Counted from the stretch's first letter, positions 1 through 7,226 are shown. The stretch is 7,294 bases of DNA from an uncultured Verrucomicrobiota bacterium (GCA_947174645.1 CAMWJR010000044.1:1-7294), one strand, 5' to 3'. Notes: generated by a model not told the origin, from the letters alone. Program-made: numbers and translations.

Positions 1-62
1 AGGCACCTGTTATAAAACCGTACGAGCAGCCAACGACTTCCCTTGAAAAACAATGGGATACC

Positions 63-2006
63 ATGCATTCTAGAGAAGTTTCCGAATCGATCCACAATGA
101 GGGTCAAAAACTTCTTGAAAAAGCAGCCCAGATGTCATCAGAAGAAGGACGTAAACTGCGATTAAATTGGGATCACTTTATTATTAAATTACAACAAGGT
201 AAGTCGCTTTCTAAAAAAGAAGCTAAATCTCAGCTCAATCAATTGCCCAATATTTTCATTGCTAAAGTCCAGCCGTTAGAACTCCCAAACACTGACGATT
301 TTATCGCTCAGATTGGGAAAATGAAGCAAGATTTTGATGGATTGATCGCGTTTTTACACAGTAAGGCATACAAAGCTTCATCGCGGACAAAAATACTGAC
401 AATCGACAGTTTTTTAACGATGAAGATTGGAGGATTGGAGGAAGAAATCCATCCCACGGCAAATGTTGGCAACGCTCAAACAGCACCAACGCTCTTCGTT
501 TCAATCGATCGAGAAAGTAATCGTCCACTTTATCACTTAGCTCGTCCGGCGCCACTGATCAGAAATTTGTGCCTACGGGGTGGCGGCGGCAAAGGCCAAG
601 GTTACGTTAAAATGATCGATGTCCTACGAAAGAAGGGATTGCTGGATTCTTTGGAACATGTCGCTGGTACCTCTGCAGGTGGAATTGCGGCGGCCGCCTT
701 GGCATTCGGTATCGAAGATTTAGACCAATTTTGTAGCGAAATTCAGGCGAGTGTTATGTCAAAACGCAGTAAGGCAGCACTCAAAGCGATGCCGTTTTTA
801 AAAAGCAAGTTCCATGGGATCGGTATTTTAGGCTCTGCTGCGGGTGTCATATCTGCGATTGATCGCATTATTATTGACCGCGTCCAGGAGTTCTTGAATC
901 GCGATGAAATTAAAACTCTTGTTCCTCAAATGGTCTCTGGTGAGGAGTTGAAGCGTCTCGAAAGACTGCGTACCCGGAAAACTACAGCGCATAGCGAGGA
1001 AGATTTCATGACTTTTGCAGACCATGCGCTCCTACGCAGAGTTGCGACTGCTGCTGGATTGAAAAATAAGTTTCTTGATTTGACGCTGGCGTTTTGGAAT
1101 GCCACAAGGCAAAAAGAAGAATTTTTTAACGCCAAAACATATCCCGGTATCCCTATCCCTTATGGTGTACGGGCGACAATGGCGTTACCAGGGGCATTTC
1201 AGTGTATAACTCTTGTTTTAGATGGTCAAAAATGTAAGATTCAAGATGGAGCCATTGGATCCAACTCGCCAACAGAAGTTTTTTTCGCAGAAAAGCCCGG
1301 TGACCACGCGACGGAAATGGAAAAATTAGCGTATCAAAAGATTCAGAGTGAAACCTTAACCTGTATTTTTGACGAACAAGGTGGTGGTTTTTCGGCAGAG
1401 AGTTCACGCTATAACTATGGTGAAGGCAAGGGAACCAGTTTCTTCTTGAAACTTTTAGGTACGGTTAAATCGGCGCGTCAGGTGAAAAAACTACGTGATG
1501 ACGAAAACAAAAAATTAGATTTGGTTGGGAACGTGATCGTTGTTCCTCATGGCGATTTGGGAGTACTGAATATGAACCCGACTTCAAAACAAAAGGCTGC
1601 GGCCGATATGATGTCTGAGCTTGCAGCCAACGCCTGGTGTGCAAATCGCGCTCGAGAACGTGCTGATATTTCTTCCTTTTCTTTGGAATCCTTAATCCGG
1701 GAAATGCCTTGGCATGAGCGAGAACAAGTGGACGATGCGAGCTGGCGTGAAGTTTTGAGGGCGTTTATCTTTATCCGACGAACCATACTATCGTCGATCG
1801 CGGAGGAATTGCGCAGCGGAAGTATACCACGAGAAGAACTACGTGGCACAATCGACCGACTGCAGGAAAATGCGTCGGGGCCCTTGCGGGACGATCAACA
1901 AACATTCCTAGATGGAATGTATTCCTTCGAACTCTGGGAATTACTGACTATCAAAGGACGCCAGATTTTTTGCGAAGAGCTGAAAAAAGGCTTTAATTTA
2001 TCATAA
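63..2006 (+). CDS. Patatin-like phospholipase (ExoU/VipD-type), possibly 5'-incomplete
   Basis: This is a predicted lipid acyl hydrolase with a Ser-Asp dyad, releasing fatty acids from phospholipids or related lipids. In the 647-residue product the glycine-rich oxyanion loop GGGGKGQG lies at 173-180, the nucleophile elbow GTSAGG at 202-207 (Ser204), and the catalytic Asp motif DGA at 395-397 (Asp395), in the usual patatin order. About 165 mostly helical, charged residues precede the catalytic core. About 150 residues rich in Arg/Glu follow it and match no domain I recognise. I see no signal peptide or membrane segment. The dyad spacing of about 190 residues is wide, with a helical insertion around 225-350. 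The architecture resembles secreted effectors such as ExoU and VipD, but bacterial patatins also act in their own lipid turnover, so the effector role is inference. The ATG at 63 has no clear ribosome site, and the frame is open to base 3 (about 20 extra codons, protein-like in composition), so the true start may lie left of the window. The gene converges on the tRNA and DUF1343 genes. Confidence 0.88.
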   Translation: MHSREVSESIHNEGQKLLEKAAQMSSEEGRKLRLNWDHFIIKLQQGKSLSKKEAKSQLNQLPNIFIAKVQPLELPNTDDFIAQIGKMKQDFDGLIAFLHSKAYKASSRTKILTIDSFLTMKIGGLEEEIHPTANVGNAQTAPTLFVSIDRESNRPLYHLARPAPLIRNLCLRGGGGKGQGYVKMIDVLRKKGLLDSLEHVAGTSAGGIAAAALAFGIEDLDQFCSEIQASVMSKRSKAALKAMPFLKSKFHGIGILGSAAGVISAIDRIIIDRVQEFLNRDEIKTLVPQMVSGEELKRLERLRTRKTTAHSEEDFMTFADHALLRRVATAAGLKNKFLDLTLAFWNATRQKEEFFNAKTYPGIPIPYGVRATMALPGAFQCITLVLDGQKCKIQDGAIGSNSPTEVFFAEKPGDHATEMEKLAYQKIQSETLTCIFDEQGGGFSAESSRYNYGEGKGTSFFLKLLGTVKSARQVKKLRDDENKKLDLVGNVIVVPHGDLGVLNMNPTSKQKAAADMMSELAANAWCANRARERADISSFSLESLIREMPWHEREQVDDASWREVLRAFIFIRRTILSSIAEELRSGSIPREELRGTIDRLQENASGPLRDDQQTFLDGMYSFELWELLTIKGRQIFCEELKKGFNLS

Positions 2007-2037
2007 CCAAGGTAGCCTAATCAAACTATGTGCCCTC

Positions 2038-2059
2038 GATTCATTACTCAAAATGAATC
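2038..2059. terminator. Candidate hairpin terminator between convergent units
   Basis: A perfect 8-bp inverted repeat (GATTCATT / AATGAATC) with a 6-base loop lies 32 bases after the patatin stop codon and 24 bases beyond the 3' end of the tRNA. The stem is AT-rich and the following bases on the plus strand (caatatttgt) are only modestly T-rich, so this is weak as an intrinsic terminator. Its place in the gap between converging transcripts is what favours the call. It could serve both directions. Confidence 0.35.
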
Positions 2060-2082
2060 CAATATTTGTCCCACGACCTGGG

Positions 2083-2155
<73 letters not shown>

Positions 2156-2166
2156 AACGAAGCCGC

Positions 2167-2194
2167 ACTATTCATTTCCGCTACGTATTGACAA
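2167..2194 (-). promoter_or_regulatory. Probable sigma-70-type promoter of the tRNA-Lys gene
   Basis: On the minus strand a TTGTCA box (2194-2189, five of six matches to TTGACA) is followed after 16 bases by AATAGT (2172-2167, four of six matches to TATAAT). A GC-rich stretch (GCGGC) follows the -10 box, as is common at stably expressed RNA promoters under stringent control. The predicted start would fall only a few bases before the mature tRNA 5' end at 2155. The placement is convincing but the -10 box is imperfect, and read-through from the upstream operon is also possible. Confidence 0.45.
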
Positions 2195-2216
2195 GCTTTT
2201 TTTGCGGAATGCTGTG

Positions 2217-3809
2217 CTAGTGATAGGCTTTGATCTCGTACTTTTGGAGCTCTTTCAAGAACGCCTCACTCTCCCTTGCCCACTTTTTACGGAAATAGTC
2301 GATATCAATGGACTCACCATTGAAAATTTTCGCGACGAATTCCGCGTCACCAGCGTGCTTGCAAAAGAGCATCTTTTTTTGTTGTTGTACCTTAGGATCG
2401 TCAGAGAGCCGATCCCATTTGGCTTTGCGTAATTCCTTCTGATATATTAGCGGAAGTTTCTTGAGGTCGTGAGCTTTCGCTGTCGCGATAACATCGATGT
2501 TTTTCGGTGTACGCAATTCCTGTTTTTTGAGAAAATCATCCCAATCGCGATCGGGGACGATTTCCTGCATTTCGGACAAGAGCACAAGACTCAGAAGGGC
2601 GGGGACAGTCGATTTGAAGTCCGTAACTTCAACACGTATGCAGTTTTTCGATACCCCCTTGTCATTAATTGTAACAATATCGAGTCGACACCCTTTGAGC
2701 GCGTCCGGGTAGCGCTTGATCGCGCTTAGTAGACTGTTGGCATCGCGATAAGGCGAATAGATGTACTTAAAGGATTGCTTGGGGTCCTGCGGGTTGGTGA
2801 GAAAGTAGAGACAGCCCAAAGTATCCTGATTTACAAGCGTCGAAAGCGAGGTAATCGCATATTCGAAAATCGATGCAACATTGGGAATGTTTGGCGAAAG
2901 TGATAGCGACGAATTTTTTTGATAACAACCCAAATCTAAAAATGTATCACATCGACGGTAATTTTTGCACTCTACGATTTTGAGATCGCCCTTTTTAAGC
3001 GTTGCGGCATCACAGTGCACCGTGTGGAGGCAATTGGGCTTTGTGCAGGTTTTACAGGGAATATTGATCGTTTGACCGCGCTTGTGGATAAAATTCAAAA
3101 ATTCTCCGAGGGTTAAAGGGTAAAAGAGTGGCATTCCTGAAATCGGCCCAAGAAAGCTGACATAATCACCTGCTATACTAGGACCACCAAGGTAATTCCC
3201 AAGTGGATTAGGGCGATCGAGAACAAGAACGGGAATGCGATTATTGAAACATGTACCCATAACGTAGAGCGCGGACGCGTAGTAGGTATAGTAACGCATG
3301 CCAAAGCCCTGCAGGTCAATTACCATGACGTCGAGCCCCTTGAGCCATGCATCTTCGGGAGTCCGTCGACCGGTTTGATCACTGTGGGTGCAGTAGGTGG
3401 GAATTTTTTTATCTTTTAAATGCGCAAGTGTTTGAGAGGGGAGCATACCATCATGCTCGGGGAAGAAAACTGCCTTGAGGGTAAACTCTTTGCTGTCTGC
3501 AAAAATAATTGCTGTCGAGTTTCCTTGATTATCGACACCCGAGACATTAGTCAGTAGGCCGACGTTTTTATGGCGAATCTGAGAAAATTTCTCCCCCTTT
3601 AAAACATCAATTCCAAAGAGCGCTTTCTTTTTAGCAGCGATTACAGGTACCTTATTTGTATTGGGAGAAACGGCTGCCATTGTCACTTGAGATGGCGTCG
3701 TCTTTGCTGTGAACATTGCTGTTGAAGCTACCAAGCCCTGAGAGTATATAGCAGTCGAGATCAGGGAACAGAGGGCAAGTTTTTTTAGAACTAGACTATT
3801 GTTATTCAT
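2217..3809 (-). CDS. Secreted DUF1343/NamZ-like protein, copy B (divergent, cysteine-rich)
   Basis: This 530-residue protein belongs to the DUF1343 family (NamZ, exo-beta-N-acetylmuramidase, glycoside hydrolase family 171), which trims MurNAc from peptidoglycan fragments. Residues 1-29 form a Sec signal peptide (KK, then a hydrophobic run, possible cleavage after VAS at 27-29), so it should act in the periplasm or outside. Family motifs are FGIDVL (65-70), LLTN (85-88), PEHD (117-120, normally PEHG), DLQGFG (165-170), LDRPNPLG (197-204), TLGE (233-236) and SPNIP (305-309). The conserved HGM before TxGE is replaced by YPL (230-232), and the later GRGT motif is missing. Unusual additions are a cysteine cluster at 252-295 and a charged insertion at about 418-487. 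The start at 3809 was chosen because it gives a clean signal peptide and overlaps the upstream stop by 8 nt; longer forms in this frame would lie well inside copy A. There is no ribosome site, so coupling to copy A is likely. It may be an enzyme with altered specificity or a non-catalytic paralogue. Confidence 0.85.
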   Translation of the reverse strand: MNNNSLVLKKLALCSLISTAIYSQGLVASTAMFTAKTTPSQVTMAAVSPNTNKVPVIAAKKKALFGIDVLKGEKFSQIRHKNVGLLTNVSGVDNQGNSTAIIFADSKEFTLKAVFFPEHDGMLPSQTLAHLKDKKIPTYCTHSDQTGRRTPEDAWLKGLDVMVIDLQGFGMRYYTYYASALYVMGTCFNNRIPVLVLDRPNPLGNYLGGPSIAGDYVSFLGPISGMPLFYPLTLGEFLNFIHKRGQTINIPCKTCTKPNCLHTVHCDAATLKKGDLKIVECKNYRRCDTFLDLGCYQKNSSLSLSPNIPNVASIFEYAITSLSTLVNQDTLGCLYFLTNPQDPKQSFKYIYSPYRDANSLLSAIKRYPDALKGCRLDIVTINDKGVSKNCIRVEVTDFKSTVPALLSLVLLSEMQEIVPDRDWDDFLKKQELRTPKNIDVIATAKAHDLKKLPLIYQKELRKAKWDRLSDDPKVQQQKKMLFCKHAGDAEFVAKIFNGESIDIDYFRKKWARESEAFLKELQKYEIKAYH

Positions 3810-5124
3810 AGAGGTAGAAGGGTTTAGTTTTTTCGACAAAAGCAGCGGTCGATTTTTTCCATTTTTCCTCGAAATATTGGATTTGGATCCGTTCCATCTG
3901 TACGAGTTTTTGTAATAGTTCGTTGTCACCAATATGTGTGCCAAAAGTACGCAAACTGTCTTCGTTGTAGAAGTAAAATTTGGTGTGACGTTGCGCAAGT
4001 GCGATCATGACGAGCCCTAAAAATCCAGGTACCGTTCTACGGATGTTTGTGACCTTTATTTCAACAAGATTGGGATTTTTTCGGGAAACTTCGAGCGAAA
4101 ATCCTGACGAAGGACGTCCTTTGAGTATGTCACTCACGTATTGAACGATGTTTTGCGGAACCGTATATCGAGAGGAAAACTCATGGAAAGGAAGATTTTG
4201 GCCCCAATCGGGCTCTGACTTAAGGAAATTACAACAATCGAGCTCAAAGTTTGAAGTAAGAAGAAACATGGGCGCCGTGACAGCGTACTCGTGGGCGGAT
4301 TGAAGATTCGGAATATTGGGAGAGGTTTGGACCCATTTGAGGCCCGTGTTTTCCCAAATCATATCGCGTGTCCATCCCTCCATCGGAATAATCGTTAGTT
4401 TTCCACTACGAAGCGTTTCTGCTGAGACGGAAAGTCCGGAATGAATAACCCCGGTTACAATCTGTTGATGCGCGGTAATTCCTTCGGGAATTTCCTTGCA
4501 ATAGCGTGCAAGTTCACCGATGGTCATACCATGAAACAGCGGCATTCCTGGGATTGGGCCCCAAATCGAGGTGTTTTCGGGATCCATGGGCGCCCCGCCA
4601 ACGTAGTGGCCTCCTAGCGGATTTGGGCGGTCCAGAACAATAACTTCGATATTGTTCTCAAAGCATGCCGCCATGACGTAGATCATGAATGCCCAATAGT
4701 TGTAAAAACGCGTCCCGATCCCCTGCAGATCAACAACGACTGCATCAAGCCCTTGTAACCATTTGTCTTTAGGGCGTGAATTTGAGGCGTAGACCGAATA
4801 AATAGGGATATCATCGACCTCGTCATCGAAAAAGGTTTCGAGCGACATAAAGTTACCTTTAAGCCCATGAACTGGGGCAAATATCGCCTTTAAATTGACC
4901 CCTGGAGCATTTTTTAAAACTTTCCAGGTTTGTACTCCTTTAGAATCGATACCCGCATTGTTGGTCAAAATCCCGATATTTTTCTGCTGTAGAATATCAA
5001 AATTGCGCTCCTCAAGAACATCAATCCCAAGCTTGACGCAAGGGATAATTTGACGTTTCGGATGGTAGATGGACAACAAAACAATACCGACTATTAACAG
5101 AGCTAACTTAAACCAAAATTTCAT
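3802..5124 (-). CDS. Exported DUF1343/NamZ-like protein, copy A
   Basis: This 440-residue DUF1343-family protein is homologous to the NamZ exo-beta-N-acetylmuramidases of cell-wall recycling and is a tandem paralogue of the next gene. Residues 4-20 are strongly hydrophobic after an N-terminal lysine, which is an uncleaved membrane anchor or a signal peptide; the rest would face the periplasm. Family motifs are GIDVLEE (33-39), GILTN (51-55), DLQGIG (132-137), LDRPNPLGG (164-172), HGMTIGELA (198-206), the GW of the MEGW segment (250-251) and SPNIPNLQ (268-275). The normally conserved PEHG is PVHG here (84-87), so a glutamate conserved in the family is a valine. The downstream SxGRGT motif is also absent, with LDCCNF around 295-300 instead. 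The length is close to typical for the family. The gene overlaps the folC end by 17 nt and the copy B start by 8 nt, and no Shine-Dalgarno sequence precedes its ATG, so it is probably translated by coupling within the operon. Whether it is still catalytic is uncertain. Confidence 0.87.
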   Translation of the reverse strand: MKFWFKLALLIVGIVLLSIYHPKRQIIPCVKLGIDVLEERNFDILQQKNIGILTNNAGIDSKGVQTWKVLKNAPGVNLKAIFAPVHGLKGNFMSLETFFDDEVDDIPIYSVYASNSRPKDKWLQGLDAVVVDLQGIGTRFYNYWAFMIYVMAACFENNIEVIVLDRPNPLGGHYVGGAPMDPENTSIWGPIPGMPLFHGMTIGELARYCKEIPEGITAHQQIVTGVIHSGLSVSAETLRSGKLTIIPMEGWTRDMIWENTGLKWVQTSPNIPNLQSAHEYAVTAPMFLLTSNFELDCCNFLKSEPDWGQNLPFHEFSSRYTVPQNIVQYVSDILKGRPSSGFSLEVSRKNPNLVEIKVTNIRRTVPGFLGLVMIALAQRHTKFYFYNEDSLRTFGTHIGDNELLQKLVQMERIQIQYFEEKWKKSTAAFVEKTKPFYLYE

Positions 5125-6412
5125 GACACTGATGCACTAAAATTCTCATGAGGTCGCCGATCAAATAAAGCGAACCCGTCACGACCAACGTCTCCTCCGG
5201 TAGAGTCTCTATGAATTGTGCAATGTTTTCAAGCCTAATGTTGCCCACACGGTGAGGGACAATACTGGAAGGACAACAACCGTAAAGCTCTGTCGCATCC
5301 AGGGAATGTAGGGTTGGGTGGACATAAAATGTACTCTGGGTGAAATAGATTTTTTTACAAATTGGTGATAATATCGCGAGCATTTTTTGTGCACGCTGAA
5401 CGGTATTGGATCCGAAAATCAAGGTAGGAGGTTGTGGAAGGTTTTGTATCTCGCGGGCAACAGCGTAGGCACCCTCTTCATTGTGAGCACCGTCGAAAAT
5501 GACAGTTTTGCCCTGGTAGACGATTTTTTGCCAGCGTCCGGGCCAACGAAATTGTTGAATACCTTCCAAAATCTTCGCATTCGGAATGGGTAAAATCCCT
5601 TTATTATTCAGTAACTCCGCAGCGGTTTGTGCCGTCGATGCGTTGTAATTTTGGTAATCCGCTGTCGTTGTATCGAAGGGGTGATTTCTTTGAGAAGAAT
5701 GGAGTTCTGCACCTTGTGCTTGCGCAACATCCTGGATTGTTTCGATTACTTCGCCTTGAATGCCGTAACCTGTAACAACAAGTCCATGGGGCCTGATGAT
5801 CCCGGCCTTTTCACGAGCAATTGCGGGGAGAGTGTGCCCGAGCGTTTCCTCGTGATCAAAAGCAACCGTCGTGATTACCGAGCAGGACGTGTTTTTAAGG
5901 GCGTTGGTAGCGTCGAGGCGCCCGCCAAGACCTACTTCGATAACAGCGACATCGACTTTCTTTTCGAGAAAATAACGTAGAGCGATTGCCGTCATGTATT
6001 CGAAAAATGTGATGACGTCTTCAGGTGTCTCCTGTTTTAGGTTTTCTGCTATCGCATGAACGATCTGGAATGTTTGAACAAAATTTTCTTTGGATATGAG
6101 ATGTCCATCGATTTGGATGCGTTCTAACAGTGAGATAAGGTGCGGAGAGGTGAGGAGTCCCGTTTTGTACCCACCGTGGCGGTAGATGGATTCCAGCATT
6201 GCTGATGTCGATCCTTTCCCGTTAGTTCCCGCAATATGAATAACTTTGTAGGGCGGTTGGCGTATTTCGAGCCGTTCGAAAAGTTTTATAACGCGATCGA
6301 GTTTCCATTTTCCGCCACGCGAATTGGGACGGTGATATAGGAAGTGCAAAATATCTTCGAAATCGCTGATTTCCACGTTTTTAGCGATACATGGAACGCA
6401 GGAGTAGGGCAA
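5108..6412 (-). CDS. folC: Bifunctional folylpolyglutamate synthase / dihydrofolate synthase
   Basis: FolC adds glutamate to folates and, in many bacteria, to dihydropteroate, using ATP in the cytoplasm; it is a Mur-ligase-family enzyme. In the 434-residue product the P-loop is AGTNGKGST (61-69), followed by TSPHL (88-92), GLGGRLDATN (161-170), the FDHEETLG segment (185-192), REKAGIIRP (200-208, carrying the lysine expected to be carbamylated), PGRW (291-294), FDGAHN (306-311, start of the Mur-ligase C-terminal domain) and GSLYLIGD (413-420). All expected active-site motifs are present and the length is normal. The start is uncertain: the longest form uses TTG at 6412, inside accD, while GTG at 6376 lies 4 bases after the accD stop and gives a 422-residue protein beginning at a usual distance from the conserved core. 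No ribosome site decides between them. The gene lies between accD and DUF1343 copy A and overlaps the latter by 17 nt. The dihydrofolate synthase activity is inferred from the family only. Confidence 0.95.
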   Translation of the reverse strand: MPYSCVPCIAKNVEISDFEDILHFLYHRPNSRGGKWKLDRVIKLFERLEIRQPPYKVIHIAGTNGKGSTSAMLESIYRHGGYKTGLLTSPHLISLLERIQIDGHLISKENFVQTFQIVHAIAENLKQETPEDVITFFEYMTAIALRYFLEKKVDVAVIEVGLGGRLDATNALKNTSCSVITTVAFDHEETLGHTLPAIAREKAGIIRPHGLVVTGYGIQGEVIETIQDVAQAQGAELHSSQRNHPFDTTTADYQNYNASTAQTAAELLNNKGILPIPNAKILEGIQQFRWPGRWQKIVYQGKTVIFDGAHNEEGAYAVAREIQNLPQPPTLIFGSNTVQRAQKMLAILSPICKKIYFTQSTFYVHPTLHSLDATELYGCCPSSIVPHRVGNIRLENIAQFIETLPEETLVVTGSLYLIGDLMRILVHQCHEILV

Positions 6413-7226
6413 GTCTCGATTTCATCTCCAGGCGTGGTACGATTTGATCGATGAGGCCGTGCTTCAGTAAAAATTCAGCCGTTTGAAAGCCTTTGGGGAG
6501 TTTTTGTCGCGTGGTCTCCTCGATAACACGCGGCCCTGCGAATCCAATCAGCGCACCTGGTTCGGCAATGATTACGTCCCCCAAGGATGCGAAACTCGCC
6601 ATAACGCCCGCCATTGTTGGGTTAGTCAACACAGAAATAAATGGTAACTTGGCTTCTGCGAGCTTAGCGAGGGCGAGGGAAGTTTTGGCCATTTGCATGA
6701 GGCTAACAATGCCCTCAAACATACGGGCACCTCCCGAAGTCGAAACAATGACGACGGGAATTTTTTTCTTAATGGCGAGCTCGATTACTCGTGTTATTTT
6801 TTCACCAACGACAGACCCCATACTGCCGCCCATAAAGTTAAAGTCCATAACCGCGAGCCCTAATGGAATTCCATGAATTGTCGCTGTCCCCGTAACAACC
6901 GCATCGTTGAGTCCACTTTTGCCTTGAGCGCTCAAAAGTTTGTCAGTATAGGAAATAGTGTTATTAAAGCCTAAAAACGGCGTCGATGATAGCGTCGCGT
7001 TAGTTTCGTTAAATGAGCCAGCATCTGCGAGCAGGCGAATGCGCTCACGCGCTGAAAGTGGGAAATGATATCCACTCTTGGGAATGACCATCCAATTATT
7101 TGCAAGTTCCTTGGAATAAACCATCTCACCTGAAATCGGGCACTTAATCCATACATCCTTAGGAATGTCGTTGCGTTTCGTATGATTAGCGTTTTCCGGC
7201 GACTTCGGTTTATGAAAAAACGGCAT
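6381..7226 (-). CDS. accD: Acetyl-CoA carboxylase carboxyltransferase subunit beta, lacking the zinc-binding cysteines
   Basis: AccD pairs with AccA to transfer the carboxyl group from carboxybiotin to acetyl-CoA, giving malonyl-CoA for fatty-acid synthesis. The 281-residue protein carries the crotonase-type carboxyltransferase fold with GGSMGSVVGEK (133-143), TSGGARMFEG (163-172), SLMQMAKT (175-182), TNPTMAGVMASFASLGD (201-217) and GFAGPRVIEET (228-238), all typical of AccD. The N-terminal zinc ribbon aligns without gaps to the E. coli domain (WxKC through ARxR), yet only Cys29 remains; the other three cysteine positions are Ser32, Ile48 and Ser51. The domain length and the flanking Trp26 and Tyr37 are kept, so this is substitution rather than deletion. 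The ATG at 7226 is supported by an in-frame stop just upstream (7251-7253). No Shine-Dalgarno sequence is visible. It is the first gene of the minus-strand operon in this window and overlaps folC if folC starts at its TTG. AccA is not in the window. Confidence 0.96.
   Translation of the reverse strand: MPFFHKPKSPENANHTKRNDIPKDVWIKCPISGEMVYSKELANNWMVIPKSGYHFPLSARERIRLLADAGSFNETNATLSSTPFLGFNNTISYTDKLLSAQGKSGLNDAVVTGTATIHGIPLGLAVMDFNFMGGSMGSVVGEKITRVIELAIKKKIPVVIVSTSGGARMFEGIVSLMQMAKTSLALAKLAEAKLPFISVLTNPTMAGVMASFASLGDVIIAEPGALIGFAGPRVIEETTRQKLPKGFQTAEFLLKHGLIDQIVPRLEMKSRLALLLRSMYR

Noticed and set aside
2202..2432. Plus-strand open frame just after the tRNA
   Set aside because: It overlaps the 3' end of DUF1343 copy B in antisense, with no supporting motif or ribosome site.
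3797..3800. Lipoprotein-type signal at the N-terminus of DUF1343 copy B (LALC at residues 11-14)
   Set aside because: The residue before Cys14 is Leu rather than Gly, Ala or Ser, and the hydrophobic stretch continues past the cysteine; an ordinary Sec signal fits better. The coordinates mark the neighbourhood only.
3810..3998. A longer 593-residue form of DUF1343 copy B starting at 3998
   Set aside because: The extra 63 residues lie entirely inside copy A in another frame, are low-complexity Asn/Lys/Ser-rich, and would bury the clear signal peptide that begins at 3809.
5627..5980. A 117-codon plus-strand open frame opposite folC
   Set aside because: It is antisense to the conserved FolC core and resembles no protein family; explained as a shadow frame.
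6493..6876. A 127-codon plus-strand open frame opposite accD
   Set aside because: It is antisense to strongly conserved AccD motifs, has no recognisable domain and no ribosome site; it is a shadow of the real gene.
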